From Janthinobacterium agaricidamnosum (GTDB lineage Bacteria; Pseudomonadota; Gammaproteobacteria; Burkholderiales; Burkholderiaceae_D): DNA of 64,000 nt. The notes under the pieces were generated by a model. The model worked only from the letters and a program-made list of their open reading frames with translations, had not been told where the DNA came from and searched no databases. Shown here one piece after another: positions 45,139 through 57,387 of the stretch. Made by a program: the position numbers and the translations under genes. The first letter of the stretch is position 1. Each line of letters begins with the position of its first letter. The stretch is taken from positions 310,001 through 374,000 of the forward strand of contig NZ_CP033019.1 of the NCBI RefSeq assembly GCF_003667705.1, read 5' to 3'.

Positions 45139-48933
<3,795 letters not shown>

Positions 48934-49569
48934 TTCATGCTTTCAATAGGCAAACGGGCGGCGGCGCGGCGACAAGACAGTACGAGGCGGTTGCGGGCCA
49001 GCAGGATCAGCTGACGGAGTGTGCCCGCCGGGTAGGGCAGGCAGAAGGTGGCAATCGCCTGAATCACCGGGTCTAAAATTATACGGCATCAGGCTGCTTT
49101 GGTTTTAAGCAAAAGCGGCCGTTCGCCTCGCGGCAGGCTTGCTTGCAACAGATCGGCTTGCGCCGCGCCTGATTCTGAAATGACATTCCTGAAAATCTTA
49201 CTCAAAGTGTTAATTCTTCCGCCAAAATTGCCAGGAAGATATGTCCTCCAGGCTGTGGAAAAATTCCCACATTCTTGGCGCCATAGCAGCCTGTTTTTAA
49301 TGGATTGTATGGCAATAGCTGCAAAGGAAAATAATTTTGATTCAAGGCCATGTAGGTGGGGGCGAATAATTCTTAAATAAATATTTCCAGACGAATACTT
49401 TATTATTATCAAAACCAATTGAATCAAAAGCATTAATAGTTGTCTTTGGGAATCGAATTAACCGATAATATGGGTTCTTCGAAATCACATTCTCACCAAA
49501 AGTCACCAATATGTCACATTTCTCTCGTGTCCTCCCCGGCATCGCGCTGCACCAACATGGTTGCCATCC
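48934..49569. other. Divergent metH / TIG-metzincin intergenic region, partly A+T-rich
   Basis: These 636 bp separate metH from the lipoprotein gene. An exact minus-strand TATAAT (49079-49084) is a likely metH -10 box, with no good -35; the leader would be about 140 bases. Bases 49321-49500 contain only about one third G+C by direct count, far below the flanks, and probably carry the promoter of the lipoprotein gene. A 93-codon open frame at 49099-49380 has no recognisable features. Confidence 0.55.
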
Positions 49570-52041
49570 ATGAAAAACCATCTGCTTGTTGCATTGTTTC
49601 TTGTGCTGGGCCTGTCCGCTTGCGGCGGTGGCGGCGGTGGTGACACGGCGGTGGCGACCACGTCGGGCAATCCTGCCGTGGTTCCTGCCGTAACGGCCGT
49701 CTCGGCGGCGAATGTCGCCGTGGGCGGCAGGCTGGTGGTGACGGGCACGAATCTGAGCCGCGTGACGGCTTTCCAGGTAGGCGGCGTGAACGTTGCCGCC
49801 AGTGCCAGCAGCGACACCAGCGTGACCCTGGCCATGCCGGGCACCCCTGTGACGGGCGCCTTGAGCCTCGTCAGCGCCAGCGGCACGGCGACCACCAGTT
49901 ATAACGTCAATGTGTACTTGCCGCTGAGCGTGAGCAGCGTCGCGCCGGCGACGGGCGGCGTCGGTTCCAGCGTGACGATCGCGGGCGGCGGCATGGGCGC
50001 CGTGACGGCGGTGCAGTTCGGCAGTGGCGCGGCGGCAACGCCGCAAAGCCAGACAGCCGGCAGCGTGACGGTAGTGGTGCCTGCGGGCGCAGCGACAGGC
50101 GCGCTGACGGTGCGCGGTCCGTACAACGATGTGATCAGCAGCGACACGTACACGGTCCTGGCGAGCGTGGCAGTGACGTCGATCACGTCGGCCGTCAACG
50201 GCGCGACCTTGTCGGTGACGCTGCAGGGCAGCAATCTGGACCAGGTCAGCTCGGCAACGGTGGGCAGTACGCCAGCCGTCATCGTCAGCGCCAGTAGCAG
50301 CCAGCTGCTGCTGTCTGCGCCAGCGTCGGCAACGGGCAACGTGATGCTGTCGGCCGCTTCGCGCATCGCCGTGAATGCGGGCACGGTGTCGGCCTTTACC
50401 TTGGGCAGCATTGATTTCGCGCAGGTACTGAACTTGAATTCCAGCGATGCCGCCTTGCGCTTGACGCGCGGCAAGCCGGCCGCCGTGCGCGTCTCCGTGC
50501 TGGCCACGCAAACAGGCCAGACCAGCCCGGCCGTGATCTTGAATGCGACGGCCGCCAATGGCGGCAACCTGGGCAGCATCACCATGAGCGGCCCATCGGT
50601 CTTGCCGACGGTGAAAAGCGATTACAGTTTCAACGGCAATTTCAGCGCCGTCCTGCCTGCTGGCTGGATCTTGCCCGGCGTGCGCGTGCGCGTGACGGCA
50701 GTGGGCAATGACGGCGTGCAAGTGAGCCAGGAAGCGGCGCCCGTGGTGGGCAGCGCAGCGAAAATTCACCTGGTGCTGGTACCGCTGAGCACCGATGATG
50801 GTGTGGCGCAATTGCCGGACGCCGAGGTGATCCGTGCTGCACTGACGCGCGTGTATCCGTATGCGGCGGAAAATATCAGCATCACCACGCGCACGGCGCT
50901 GAGCATGCCAGGCAGCAGCACGGCCGACAGCTGGTGGAGCGATGCCTTGGACAAGCTGGACAACAAGCGTGCACTGGAAGATAGTGGCGCCTATTATTAT
51001 GGTTTCGTGCCGAGAATGTCTTCCACGCGCACCGCCGGCCTGGCCTACATCAACCCGACGGGCAGCAGCAATGCCTTCACGGCGGCCATCGGCCTCGATG
51101 CCAGGTTCAACAGCATTGCCTCCGTCGATCCCTTTGGTAATAACTGGCCTGAATGGCTGACCACGCTTGTGCATGAGCTTGGCCATAACCACTCGCTGCA
51201 GCACGTCGCCTGCGGCGGTCCAGCCAGTGCGGCCACCGACTACCCGTATCCGAATGGCGAACTGGGCCCGCAACCGCTGTACAACAGCGACTATGCGGGC
51301 AGCATTGGCCAGTTGAGCAAGGCCGTGTATGGCGCTACGCCGATGAAGGACGTGATGAGCTATTGCAGCGGTGCCTGGTTCTCCGACTACAGCTATGTGC
51401 GGGTACAGCAATTCCTGGAAAGACGCAGCACGCAGGTGACGGGCAGCAATGTGCTGGCCGCCAGCATGTCCGTGGCCGAGAACGGCTATCTGACCATTTC
51501 CGGCCGCATCACGCCAGCCGGTGTGGGGCTGCGTCCCGCCGTTGCCTCGTCTGCGCGCATCGGCCCCGCTGCCGGCGGCAGCGGCCATGCATATACCCTG
51601 CGCGTGCTGACGGCGTCGGGACAGACTATCGACTTGCCTTTTGATGGCGTTTCCGTGGCTGATCATGGCGGCAACGCCATGAGTCATTTCCGCGTCAGCT
51701 TCGCCAACCCGGGCGACATCAGCGACGTGCAAGTGCTGCAAAATGGCAAGGCTTTAGCCAAGCTGGAGCGCTCTGCGCGCCGCAGCAGGGCCGCCGCCAA
51801 CGATGCCACGTTCGATGCGACACAAAGCGGCGGCAAGCTGGCGCTGGTCTGGAATGCCGATGCGGAACCCTACGCCGCCGTGCTGCACGTGGCCGCCGAT
51901 GGCCGCAAGACGGTGGTCGCCAGTGACTTGACGGGTGGCAAAGCCAGCGTCGACGTCAGCGCCTTGCCGGCCGGCGGCCGTTTCGAGGTCAGCCTGTCGT
52001 CGTCCGTGGGCGCACGCCTGATGAGGGTGCAGCGCCGCTAA
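49570..52041 (+). CDS. Large lipoprotein with IPT/TIG repeats and a metzincin-like zinc protease site
   Basis: The protein (823 residues from ATG 49570) opens with a lipoprotein signal, LFLVLGLSACGGGGGG, and should be lipid-anchored. Three IPT/TIG-like beta repeats follow at about residues 40-115, 120-195 and 198-270. The middle holds HELGHNHSLQH (His535, Glu536, His539, His545) and a probable Met-turn DVMSYCSG with Met596, the metzincin layout, except that the usual glycine after the second histidine is Ser542. The C-terminal 200 residues look beta-rich. It probably acts on extracellular or surface proteins. No clear ribosome-binding site is seen. It stands alone, with its own terminator. 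Confidence 0.75.
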   Translation: MKNHLLVALFLVLGLSACGGGGGGDTAVATTSGNPAVVPAVTAVSAANVAVGGRLVVTGTNLSRVTAFQVGGVNVAASASSDTSVTLAMPGTPVTGALSLVSASGTATTSYNVNVYLPLSVSSVAPATGGVGSSVTIAGGGMGAVTAVQFGSGAAATPQSQTAGSVTVVVPAGAATGALTVRGPYNDVISSDTYTVLASVAVTSITSAVNGATLSVTLQGSNLDQVSSATVGSTPAVIVSASSSQLLLSAPASATGNVMLSAASRIAVNAGTVSAFTLGSIDFAQVLNLNSSDAALRLTRGKPAAVRVSVLATQTGQTSPAVILNATAANGGNLGSITMSGPSVLPTVKSDYSFNGNFSAVLPAGWILPGVRVRVTAVGNDGVQVSQEAAPVVGSAAKIHLVLVPLSTDDGVAQLPDAEVIRAALTRVYPYAAENISITTRTALSMPGSSTADSWWSDALDKLDNKRALEDSGAYYYGFVPRMSSTRTAGLAYINPTGSSNAFTAAIGLDARFNSIASVDPFGNNWPEWLTTLVHELGHNHSLQHVACGGPASAATDYPYPNGELGPQPLYNSDYAGSIGQLSKAVYGATPMKDVMSYCSGAWFSDYSYVRVQQFLERRSTQVTGSNVLAASMSVAENGYLTISGRITPAGVGLRPAVASSARIGPAAGGSGHAYTLRVLTASGQTIDLPFDGVSVADHGGNAMSHFRVSFANPGDISDVQVLQNGKALAKLERSARRSRAAANDATFDATQSGGKLALVWNADAEPYAAVLHVAADGRKTVVASDLTGGKASVDVSALPAGGRFEVSLSSSVGARLMRVQRR

Positions 52042-52063
52042 GCCAGCGGGCTCGATGCGACGA

Positions 52064-52090
52064 GGGCTTGCCGCGGCAAGCCCTTTTTTT
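52064..52090 (+). terminator. Intrinsic terminator after the lipoprotein gene
   Basis: GGGCTTGCC-GC-GGCAAGCCC (52064-52083) forms a 9-bp or longer stem followed by seven T. Confidence 0.9.
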
Positions 52091-52186
52091 GTGTGTGGAA
52101 TATGCACAGATCCTGTACCTGGCGAGGGCTGCCGTTTTACCTCCCGCCTGCCTAGAATGGGACTTCATCCACTTGCGGAGCATCCC

Positions 52187-52594
52187 ATGCCCATTCTGAA
52201 CCTGCGTTTGTCCACCACGCCCGATGCGCGCCAGTCGGCCGCCATCGCCGCCACCTTGAGCGCCTTGACGGCGCAGTTGCTGCACAAGGCGCCCGAACTG
52301 ACGTCGGTGGCGATCAGCCATCTTGACGCGGCGCACTGGTTTGTCGGCGGGCCATCCCTGCAGGTGCAGGGCAAGGCCAGCTTTTTCCTCGATATCCTGA
52401 TCAGCGATGAAACGAATACGGCGGCGGAAAAGGCCGCGTATATCGCCGCCGTGTTCGCTGCCATGCATGAGCATCTCGGCGCCTTGCATGACGTCAGCTA
52501 CATCCACGTGCACGACGCGCGCCAGGCGGCCTGGGGCTACGGCGGCTTGACGCAGCAGTTCCGCGCCGTGCGCAAGGCGCTGCAGCCGGCCTGA
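52187..52594 (+). CDS. Tautomerase-superfamily protein
   Basis: This 135-residue protein starts MPILNLRLSTTPD; the proline after methionine would be the catalytic Pro1 of the 4-oxalocrotonate tautomerase / MIF superfamily. The length and the later block SYIHVHDARQAAWGYGG suit the two-domain MIF/CHMI-like class more than the 60-residue 4-OT class. The ATG at 52187 follows GGAG; the frame open from 52055 has no support upstream. The substrate is unknown. It converges on a LysR gene with 6 bp between the stop codons. Confidence 0.8.
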   Translation: MPILNLRLSTTPDARQSAAIAATLSALTAQLLHKAPELTSVAISHLDAAHWFVGGPSLQVQGKASFFLDILISDETNTAAEKAAYIAAVFAAMHEHLGALHDVSYIHVHDARQAAWGYGGLTQQFRAVRKALQPA

Positions 52595-52600
52595 TCAATC

Positions 52601-53497
52601 CTAGCGGTGATTTTGATAGTGTTGCACGGCAAAATCGATGAAGACCCTGACCTTCGGCGACAGCTGGCGGCTGTGCGGATACAGCGCGTACAAGGTGCGT
52701 GGGCGCAAGGTGTAGCCGGGCAAGACTTCCACGAGCTGGCCGCTGCGCAGCGCGTCGCGCACGATGAAGCCGGGCGCGCCGGCAATGCCCATGCCGCCCA
52801 CGGCAGCCTCGCGCAGGGCCACGCTGGTATTGGCTTGCAGGCTGCCGCGCACGGCTACCTTGTGCGCGGCGCCGCCCGCATCCGTGAACGACCACTCGGC
52901 CGGCTTCTCGCCGGAGCTGTACATCAGGCAATTGTGCTGCGCCAGGTCTTGCGGCGTGGCCGGATGGCCATGGCGGGCCACGTAGGCGGGCGAGGCGACG
53001 GCCAAGGTGCGGCTGCTGCCCAGCTGGCGCGCCACCAGGGTGGAGTCGGGCAAGCCGCGCGCCAGGCGCAGCGCCACGTCGAAGCCATCGTCGATCAGGT
53101 CAACGATGCGGTCATTGCAGACGAGATCGATGTGGAGGTGCGGGTAGTGGCGCGTAAAGTTGGGCAGCCAGGCGGCCAGTTCCAGGGTGCCGAAGGCCAT
53201 CGGCGCATTGATGCGCAGGCTGCCGGACGGCTGTGCCTGGTGCATGGCGACGGCGCGATCGGCCGCATCGAGGGCGTCGAGGATGTCGCGGCTGGCCAGA
53301 TAGTATTCCTGGCCGGCGGCCGTCAGGGCGAAGCGGCGCGTGGTGCGGTTGAGCAATTGGGCGCCCAGCTGGCTTTCCAGCTGGCGGATCTGGCGCGACA
53401 CGATGGAGTGGGAAATGCCGAGCGCGGCGCCGGCGGCCGTGAAACTGCCCAGTTCCACGACGCGGCGCAAGGCGCGCAGGGCGGTCAGCTGGTCCAT
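52601..53497 (-). CDS. LysR-family transcriptional regulator
   Basis: The 298-residue protein has the LysR helix-turn-helix (LRALRRVVELGSFTAAGAALGISHSIVSRQIRQLESQLG, residues 6-44) and an effector domain with SGSLRINAPMAFG and FDVALRLARGLPDS, typical of the group around DsdC/PecT-like and aromatic-response regulators. It is convergent with the tautomerase gene and downstream of fmt with a 30 bp gap. Its targets cannot be deduced from context. Confidence 0.92.
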   Translation of the reverse strand: MDQLTALRALRRVVELGSFTAAGAALGISHSIVSRQIRQLESQLGAQLLNRTTRRFALTAAGQEYYLASRDILDALDAADRAVAMHQAQPSGSLRINAPMAFGTLELAAWLPNFTRHYPHLHIDLVCNDRIVDLIDDGFDVALRLARGLPDSTLVARQLGSSRTLAVASPAYVARHGHPATPQDLAQHNCLMYSSGEKPAEWSFTDAGGAAHKVAVRGSLQANTSVALREAAVGGMGIAGAPGFIVRDALRSGQLVEVLPGYTLRPRTLYALYPHSRQLSPKVRVFIDFAVQHYQNHR

Positions 53498-53527
53498 GGG
53501 CGCTTGCCGCCGGTATCGATGGCTTAA

Positions 53528-54484
53528 TTAAACGAAACGCTTGCCTTCGAGGGGGAAGCCCTTGATGAACTCGGCTGCGGGCAGGCGCTTGCCGCCCGGT
53601 TTTTGCAGTTCCGTCAGGCGCAGCGAGCCATTGCCGCAGGCCACGACGATGCCATGCTGGGCGTCGGCCGCCAGCACCTGGCCCGGCGCTTCCTTGCTGT
53701 CCGCGTCGAGCACCTCGGCGGCCCAGATCTTGATGGTGACGCCATCGACCTGGCCGCAGGCGCCGGGAAACGGATTGAAGGCGCGGATTTTCAGGCCCAG
53801 TTCCAGCGCCGGCAAGCTGAAATCGAGCGCCGCTTCTTCCTTGGCAATCTTTGCCGCATAGGTGACGCCCGCTTCCGGCTGCGGCACCGCTTCCAGCGGC
53901 TGCTGCTGCATCTTGCGCAGGGTCTCGACGATCATCTTGCCGCCCAGTTTGGCCAATTTGTCGTGCAGGGTGGCGGTGGAGTCGCCCGCCTCGATGGGCG
54001 TGCGCTCGATGGCCAGCATGGGGCCCGTATCGAGGCCTTCTTCCATCTGCATGATGGTCACGCCCGTTTCATCGTCGCCGGCCTCGATGGCGCGGTGGAT
54101 CGGCGCGGCGCCGCGCCAGCGCGGCAGCAATGAACCGTGGATATTGATGCAGGGTTTGATGTCGAGGGTGCTGCGCGGCAAGATCAAGCCGTAGGCCGCC
54201 ACCACCATCACATCGTAATCGGTGGCCAGCAGGCGCTCATGGGCCGCCTTCGCCTCTGCGGCGCGCTGCGGGTCCTTGCTGTCCATGCGCAAGGACAGCG
54301 GTTGCAGCACCTCGATGCCGTGCTGCTGCGCGTACTGCTTGACGGCCGAGGCGTGCAGCTGCATGCCGCGTCCGGCAGGACGGTCGGGCTGGGTCAGCAC
54401 CAGCGGAATCTCGAATCCCGCTTCGTGCAAGTCTTTCAGGGCCGTGGCGGCGAATTCAGGCGTGCCTGCGAAGATCACTTTCAT
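53528..54484 (-). CDS. fmt: Methionyl-tRNA formyltransferase
   Basis: Fmt formylates the initiator Met-tRNA. The 318-residue protein begins [19 protein letters not shown], has the catalytic signature region [21 protein letters not shown] near residue 110 and [17 protein letters not shown] after it, and a C-terminal OB-like domain with FNPFPGA. def lies upstream (start 55120, end 54578), giving the order def-fmt. Confidence 0.96.
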   Translation of the reverse strand: MKVIFAGTPEFAATALKDLHEAGFEIPLVLTQPDRPAGRGMQLHASAVKQYAQQHGIEVLQPLSLRMDSKDPQRAAEAKAAHERLLATDYDVMVVAAYGLILPRSTLDIKPCINIHGSLLPRWRGAAPIHRAIEAGDDETGVTIMQMEEGLDTGPMLAIERTPIEAGDSTATLHDKLAKLGGKMIVETLRKMQQQPLEAVPQPEAGVTYAAKIAKEEAALDFSLPALELGLKIRAFNPFPGACGQVDGVTIKIWAAEVLDADSKEAPGQVLAADAQHGIVVACGNGSLRLTELQKPGGKRLPAAEFIKGFPLEGKRFV

Positions 54485-54577
54485 AGCGTTCCTTGACGTG
54501 AGGTGCGCAGGCCCGGGCCGGAGGCGCCAGGCTGGCGTGGTGTTACGACTATTGTTGCTTAGTCTATCAGCAGCGGC

Positions 54578-55120
54578 TTAGAAACGACGGTTCTGTGCGC
54601 GCAAGCTCGCTTCGCGCTCGAGACCGCGGATTTCCTTGATCATCTTGGTCTTGATGCGGTTGCGCTTGAGCGGCGACAGGTATTCGACGAATACCTTGCC
54701 CAGCAAGTGATCCATCTCATGCTGGATGCAGACGGCCAGCAAGCCATCGGCTTCCAGCTCGTACTGCTTGCCGTGGCGGTCCAGGGCGCGCACCTTGATG
54801 CGGGCCGGACGCTCGACGCCGTCATACACGCCGGGCACGGACAGACAGCCTTCGTCGTAGACCTGCTTTTCTTCGCTGGACCAGGTGATTTCCGGGTTGA
54901 TGAATACTTGCAGCTGGTTTTTTTCTTCGGTGGTGTCGATCACCATCATCTGGATATGCTCGTCCACTTGCGACGCAGCCAGGCCGACGCCCGGGGCGTC
55001 GTACATGGTTTCGGCCATGTCGTCGATCAGGGTTTGCAGGCGCGCGTCAAATTCGGTGACGGGCTTGGCGATCGTGTGCAGGCGAGGATCGGGGTAACGC
55101 AGGATATTTAATATGGACAT
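54578..55120 (-). CDS. def: Peptide deformylase
   Basis: Def removes the formyl group from nascent proteins. The 180-residue enzyme has all three metal-site motifs: GVGLAASQ near residue 45, EGCLSVPG near 93 (cysteine ligand) and QHEMDHL near 135 (two histidine ligands). The start [14 protein letters not shown] is canonical. It lies 93 bp upstream of fmt and is divergent from dprA. Confidence 0.96.
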   Translation of the reverse strand: MSILNILRYPDPRLHTIAKPVTEFDARLQTLIDDMAETMYDAPGVGLAASQVDEHIQMMVIDTTEEKNQLQVFINPEITWSSEEKQVYDEGCLSVPGVYDGVERPARIKVRALDRHGKQYELEADGLLAVCIQHEMDHLLGKVFVEYLSPLKRNRIKTKMIKEIRGLEREASLRAQNRRF

Positions 55121-55426
55121 ACGGATTCGACTGGTTAAGGTGGGCGCCGGTGCGCCGGATTATTCATGCCTGGGCCATGCGAACGATGGCAGGGCTATTT
55201 TATTTTTGAGTACGCTACGGTTGGGCGCGTGTGGCGCAACGGCGCGGCAGATGCGTTTGCCAGTGCGCTATTCGTTTGCTGCAAAGGGAAATTTTATCAC
55301 AGACGCCCATGGCCCTGTGGACGGCGGGCCGTTTTGCGGCGTCATTGCACGCATCCTTGCGCGCGTCGGTATCGCGTGCGCGCCATGGCGCTAGCATGGG
55401 ATGCCACAGTACATAACGAGGTTGTC
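55121..55426. other. Divergent def/dprA intergenic region
   Basis: These 306 bp hold no recognisable gene. Frames open on both strands lack features. A+T-rich spots near 55195-55210 and 55285-55300 are the probable promoter locations. No palindrome or repeat stands out. Confidence 0.4.
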
Positions 55427-56530
55427 ATGCATGCACTTGCAACGATGGCGGACACGGCCACGGAACTGGCGGGCTGGCTGCGCCTCCAGCATCTGGCCGG
55501 TGTGGGGCCGGTGGCGGCGCGCGCCTTGCTGGCCCGCTTCGGCTTGCCGCCGCAAATCTTTGCCACGCCGTTCGACATCCTGCGCGAGGTGGTGCCGGCC
55601 AGCGTGGCGCGCGCCATCGTGCAGCCGCCCAAGCCGGTGGCCAACAGCCAGCTGGCGCTGACCCTGCAATGGCTGCAGCGGCCCGGCAATACCGTGCTGA
55701 CCCTGGCCGATGCCGCGTATCCGCCCCTGCTGCTGGAAATCGCCGATCCGCCGCTGTTGTTATATGTGCGGGGACGGGCGGAACTGCTGTCGCGTCCGGG
55801 CGTGGCCATCATCGGCAGCCGCAATGCCAGCGCGCAAGGCATGCAGAACGCGGCCGCCTTCGCCCAAGCGCTGAGCGCGGCAGGCTTGACCATCATTTCA
55901 GGGCTGGCGCTCGGCATCGACACGCACGCGCACGAGGGCGGCTTGCGCGGCGCGGGCGGCACGGTGGCCGTGATCGGCACGGGCGCCGATTTGGTGTATC
56001 CACGCCGTAACCTTGATCTGGCGCAAAGAATTGCCGAACAGGGCTGCATCGTCAGCGAGTACGCGCTGGGGCTGCCTGCCATGCCGGGGAATTTTCCGCG
56101 CCGCAACCGTCTGATCAGCGGCCTGGCGCGCGGCGTGCTGGTGATCGAGGCGGCGGCCCAGTCGGGTTCCCTGATCACGGCGCGCCTGGCGGGCGAGCAG
56201 GGGCGCGACGTGTATGCCTTGCCCGGCTCCATCCATGCGACTTTGGCCAAGGGTTGTCATGCACTCATCAAGCAGGGTGCCAAGCTGGTCGAATCGGCCG
56301 ATGACGTGCTGCAAGAGCTGCAGTGGCTGGGCGGCGTCCCCAGCGTGCCGGCCGCGGTGGAGGACGAGCCGCCGCTGCTGGCCGCGCTGGGCCACGATCC
56401 GCACGACGCCGATACCCTGGCCGCGCGCAGCGGCCTGGCCATGGGCGCACTGATGGGGCAATTGCTGGCGCTGGAGCTGGCGGGCCGGGTCGAACGCTTG
56501 CCGGGAGGACTGTTTCAACGCTGCAAATGA
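55427..56530 (+). CDS. dprA: DNA-processing protein DprA
   Basis: DprA loads RecA on incoming single-stranded DNA during natural transformation. The 367-residue protein has an N-terminal SAM-like helix-hairpin region (LQHLAGVGPVAARALLARFG), the Rossmann core with AIIGSRNAS, ISGLALGIDTHAHEGGL, VIGTGADLVYPRRN, FPRRNRLISGLA and AAQSGSLITARLA, and a C-terminal winged-helix segment. The ATG at 55427 follows GAGG; the ATG at 55385 is possible. Presence of dprA is consistent with transformability but does not show it. Confidence 0.94.
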   Translation: MHALATMADTATELAGWLRLQHLAGVGPVAARALLARFGLPPQIFATPFDILREVVPASVARAIVQPPKPVANSQLALTLQWLQRPGNTVLTLADAAYPPLLLEIADPPLLLYVRGRAELLSRPGVAIIGSRNASAQGMQNAAAFAQALSAAGLTIISGLALGIDTHAHEGGLRGAGGTVAVIGTGADLVYPRRNLDLAQRIAEQGCIVSEYALGLPAMPGNFPRRNRLISGLARGVLVIEAAAQSGSLITARLAGEQGRDVYALPGSIHATLAKGCHALIKQGAKLVESADDVLQELQWLGGVPSVPAAVEDEPPLLAALGHDPHDADTLAARSGLAMGALMGQLLALELAGRVERLPGGLFQRCK

Positions 56531-56624
56531 CAGCTTGTCACTTGTGTGGCGGCCTTGCCGCACGGGCGCGCTTTGTCTGCGCGCACCCTTGTGTCTTAGC
56601 GAGCTTAGCTGCTAGAGTAGAGCC

Positions 56625-57089
56625 ATGTTCGATATCCTGGTGTACCTCTACGAGACTTACTATCGCCCCGATGCCTGCCCCGAGCCGGCAGTCCTGGCGC
56701 GCAAACTGTCGGCCGTCGGTTTCGACGACGTGGAGATTTCCGAAGCGCTCGTGTGGCTGACGGACTTGAACGCCATGGCCGGCGCCGAACAAACCCTGAC
56801 GGCCAGTTCCACGGGCACGCGCTTCTACGTGCAGCAGGAAAGCGACGTGCTGGGCACGGCCGCCATCGGCTTCATCCAGTTCCTGGAAAGCGCCAAGGTG
56901 CTGTCGCCGCTGCAGCGCGAAATCGTCATCGAACGGGCGCTGGCGCTCGACGAGGCGCCCGTGTCGCTGGGCAAGCTGAAAGTCATCGTGCTGATGCTGT
57001 TGTGGAGCCAGGGCAAGGAACCGGACGCCTTGATGTTCGACGATTTATTCGTCGACGACGAAGACCTGCCTCCCCGCCTGCTACACTAA
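56625..57089 (+). CDS. smg: Smg family protein (DUF494)
   Basis: The 154-residue acidic protein matches Smg/DUF494: [21 protein letters not shown] at the N-terminus, then [18 protein letters not shown] and a conserved [25 protein letters not shown]. Smg homologues commonly sit next to dprA and def/fmt or topB; the function is unknown. It lies 94 bp downstream of dprA. Confidence 0.93.
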   Translation: MFDILVYLYETYYRPDACPEPAVLARKLSAVGFDDVEISEALVWLTDLNAMAGAEQTLTASSTGTRFYVQQESDVLGTAAIGFIQFLESAKVLSPLQREIVIERALALDEAPVSLGKLKVIVLMLLWSQGKEPDALMFDDLFVDDEDLPPRLLH

Positions 57090-57387
57090 TATAATACAGC
57101 GCTTGCTGGCTGCTCCTCCAGCCGTTGGCCTGACACCCCGGCGCCGCTGCCGCGCCATCCCCTTTAAGATGCACTGCACCGGCGCGCACGCCAGTCCATT
57201 GTGTTTGCGCCTGCGCATTCTTGCTTGCAGATAACTTGCCGAATTCTTCAATAGGCGCTTATCATTGGCCGCTTGACAAGACCACAAGTCACAAGGCCTT
57301 GCGCAGACAAAAGCGTCGGCGCCTGGCAATGCACTGTATGATGCGCATGCTGAAACTATCCTAGAGCATTTTTCGAGACCAAAAAAT
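57090..57387. other. smg-topB intergenic region
   Basis: These 298 bp contain no gene that I can support. Possible topB promoter parts include TTGACA near 57274 and TATGAT near 57339, which are not paired at normal spacing. A topB start at 57388 follows an A-rich stretch without a strong ribosome-binding site. Confidence 0.35.

Noticed and set aside
48934..49084. Possible cobalamin riboswitch in the metH leader
   Set aside because: The leader of about 140 bases is shorter than the usual B12 riboswitch, and I could not find the conserved B12-box sequence.
49099..49380. 93-codon open frame in the metH/lipoprotein gap
   Set aside because: No ribosome-binding site, no signal or motif, and it runs from G+C-rich into A+T-rich DNA, as a chance frame would.
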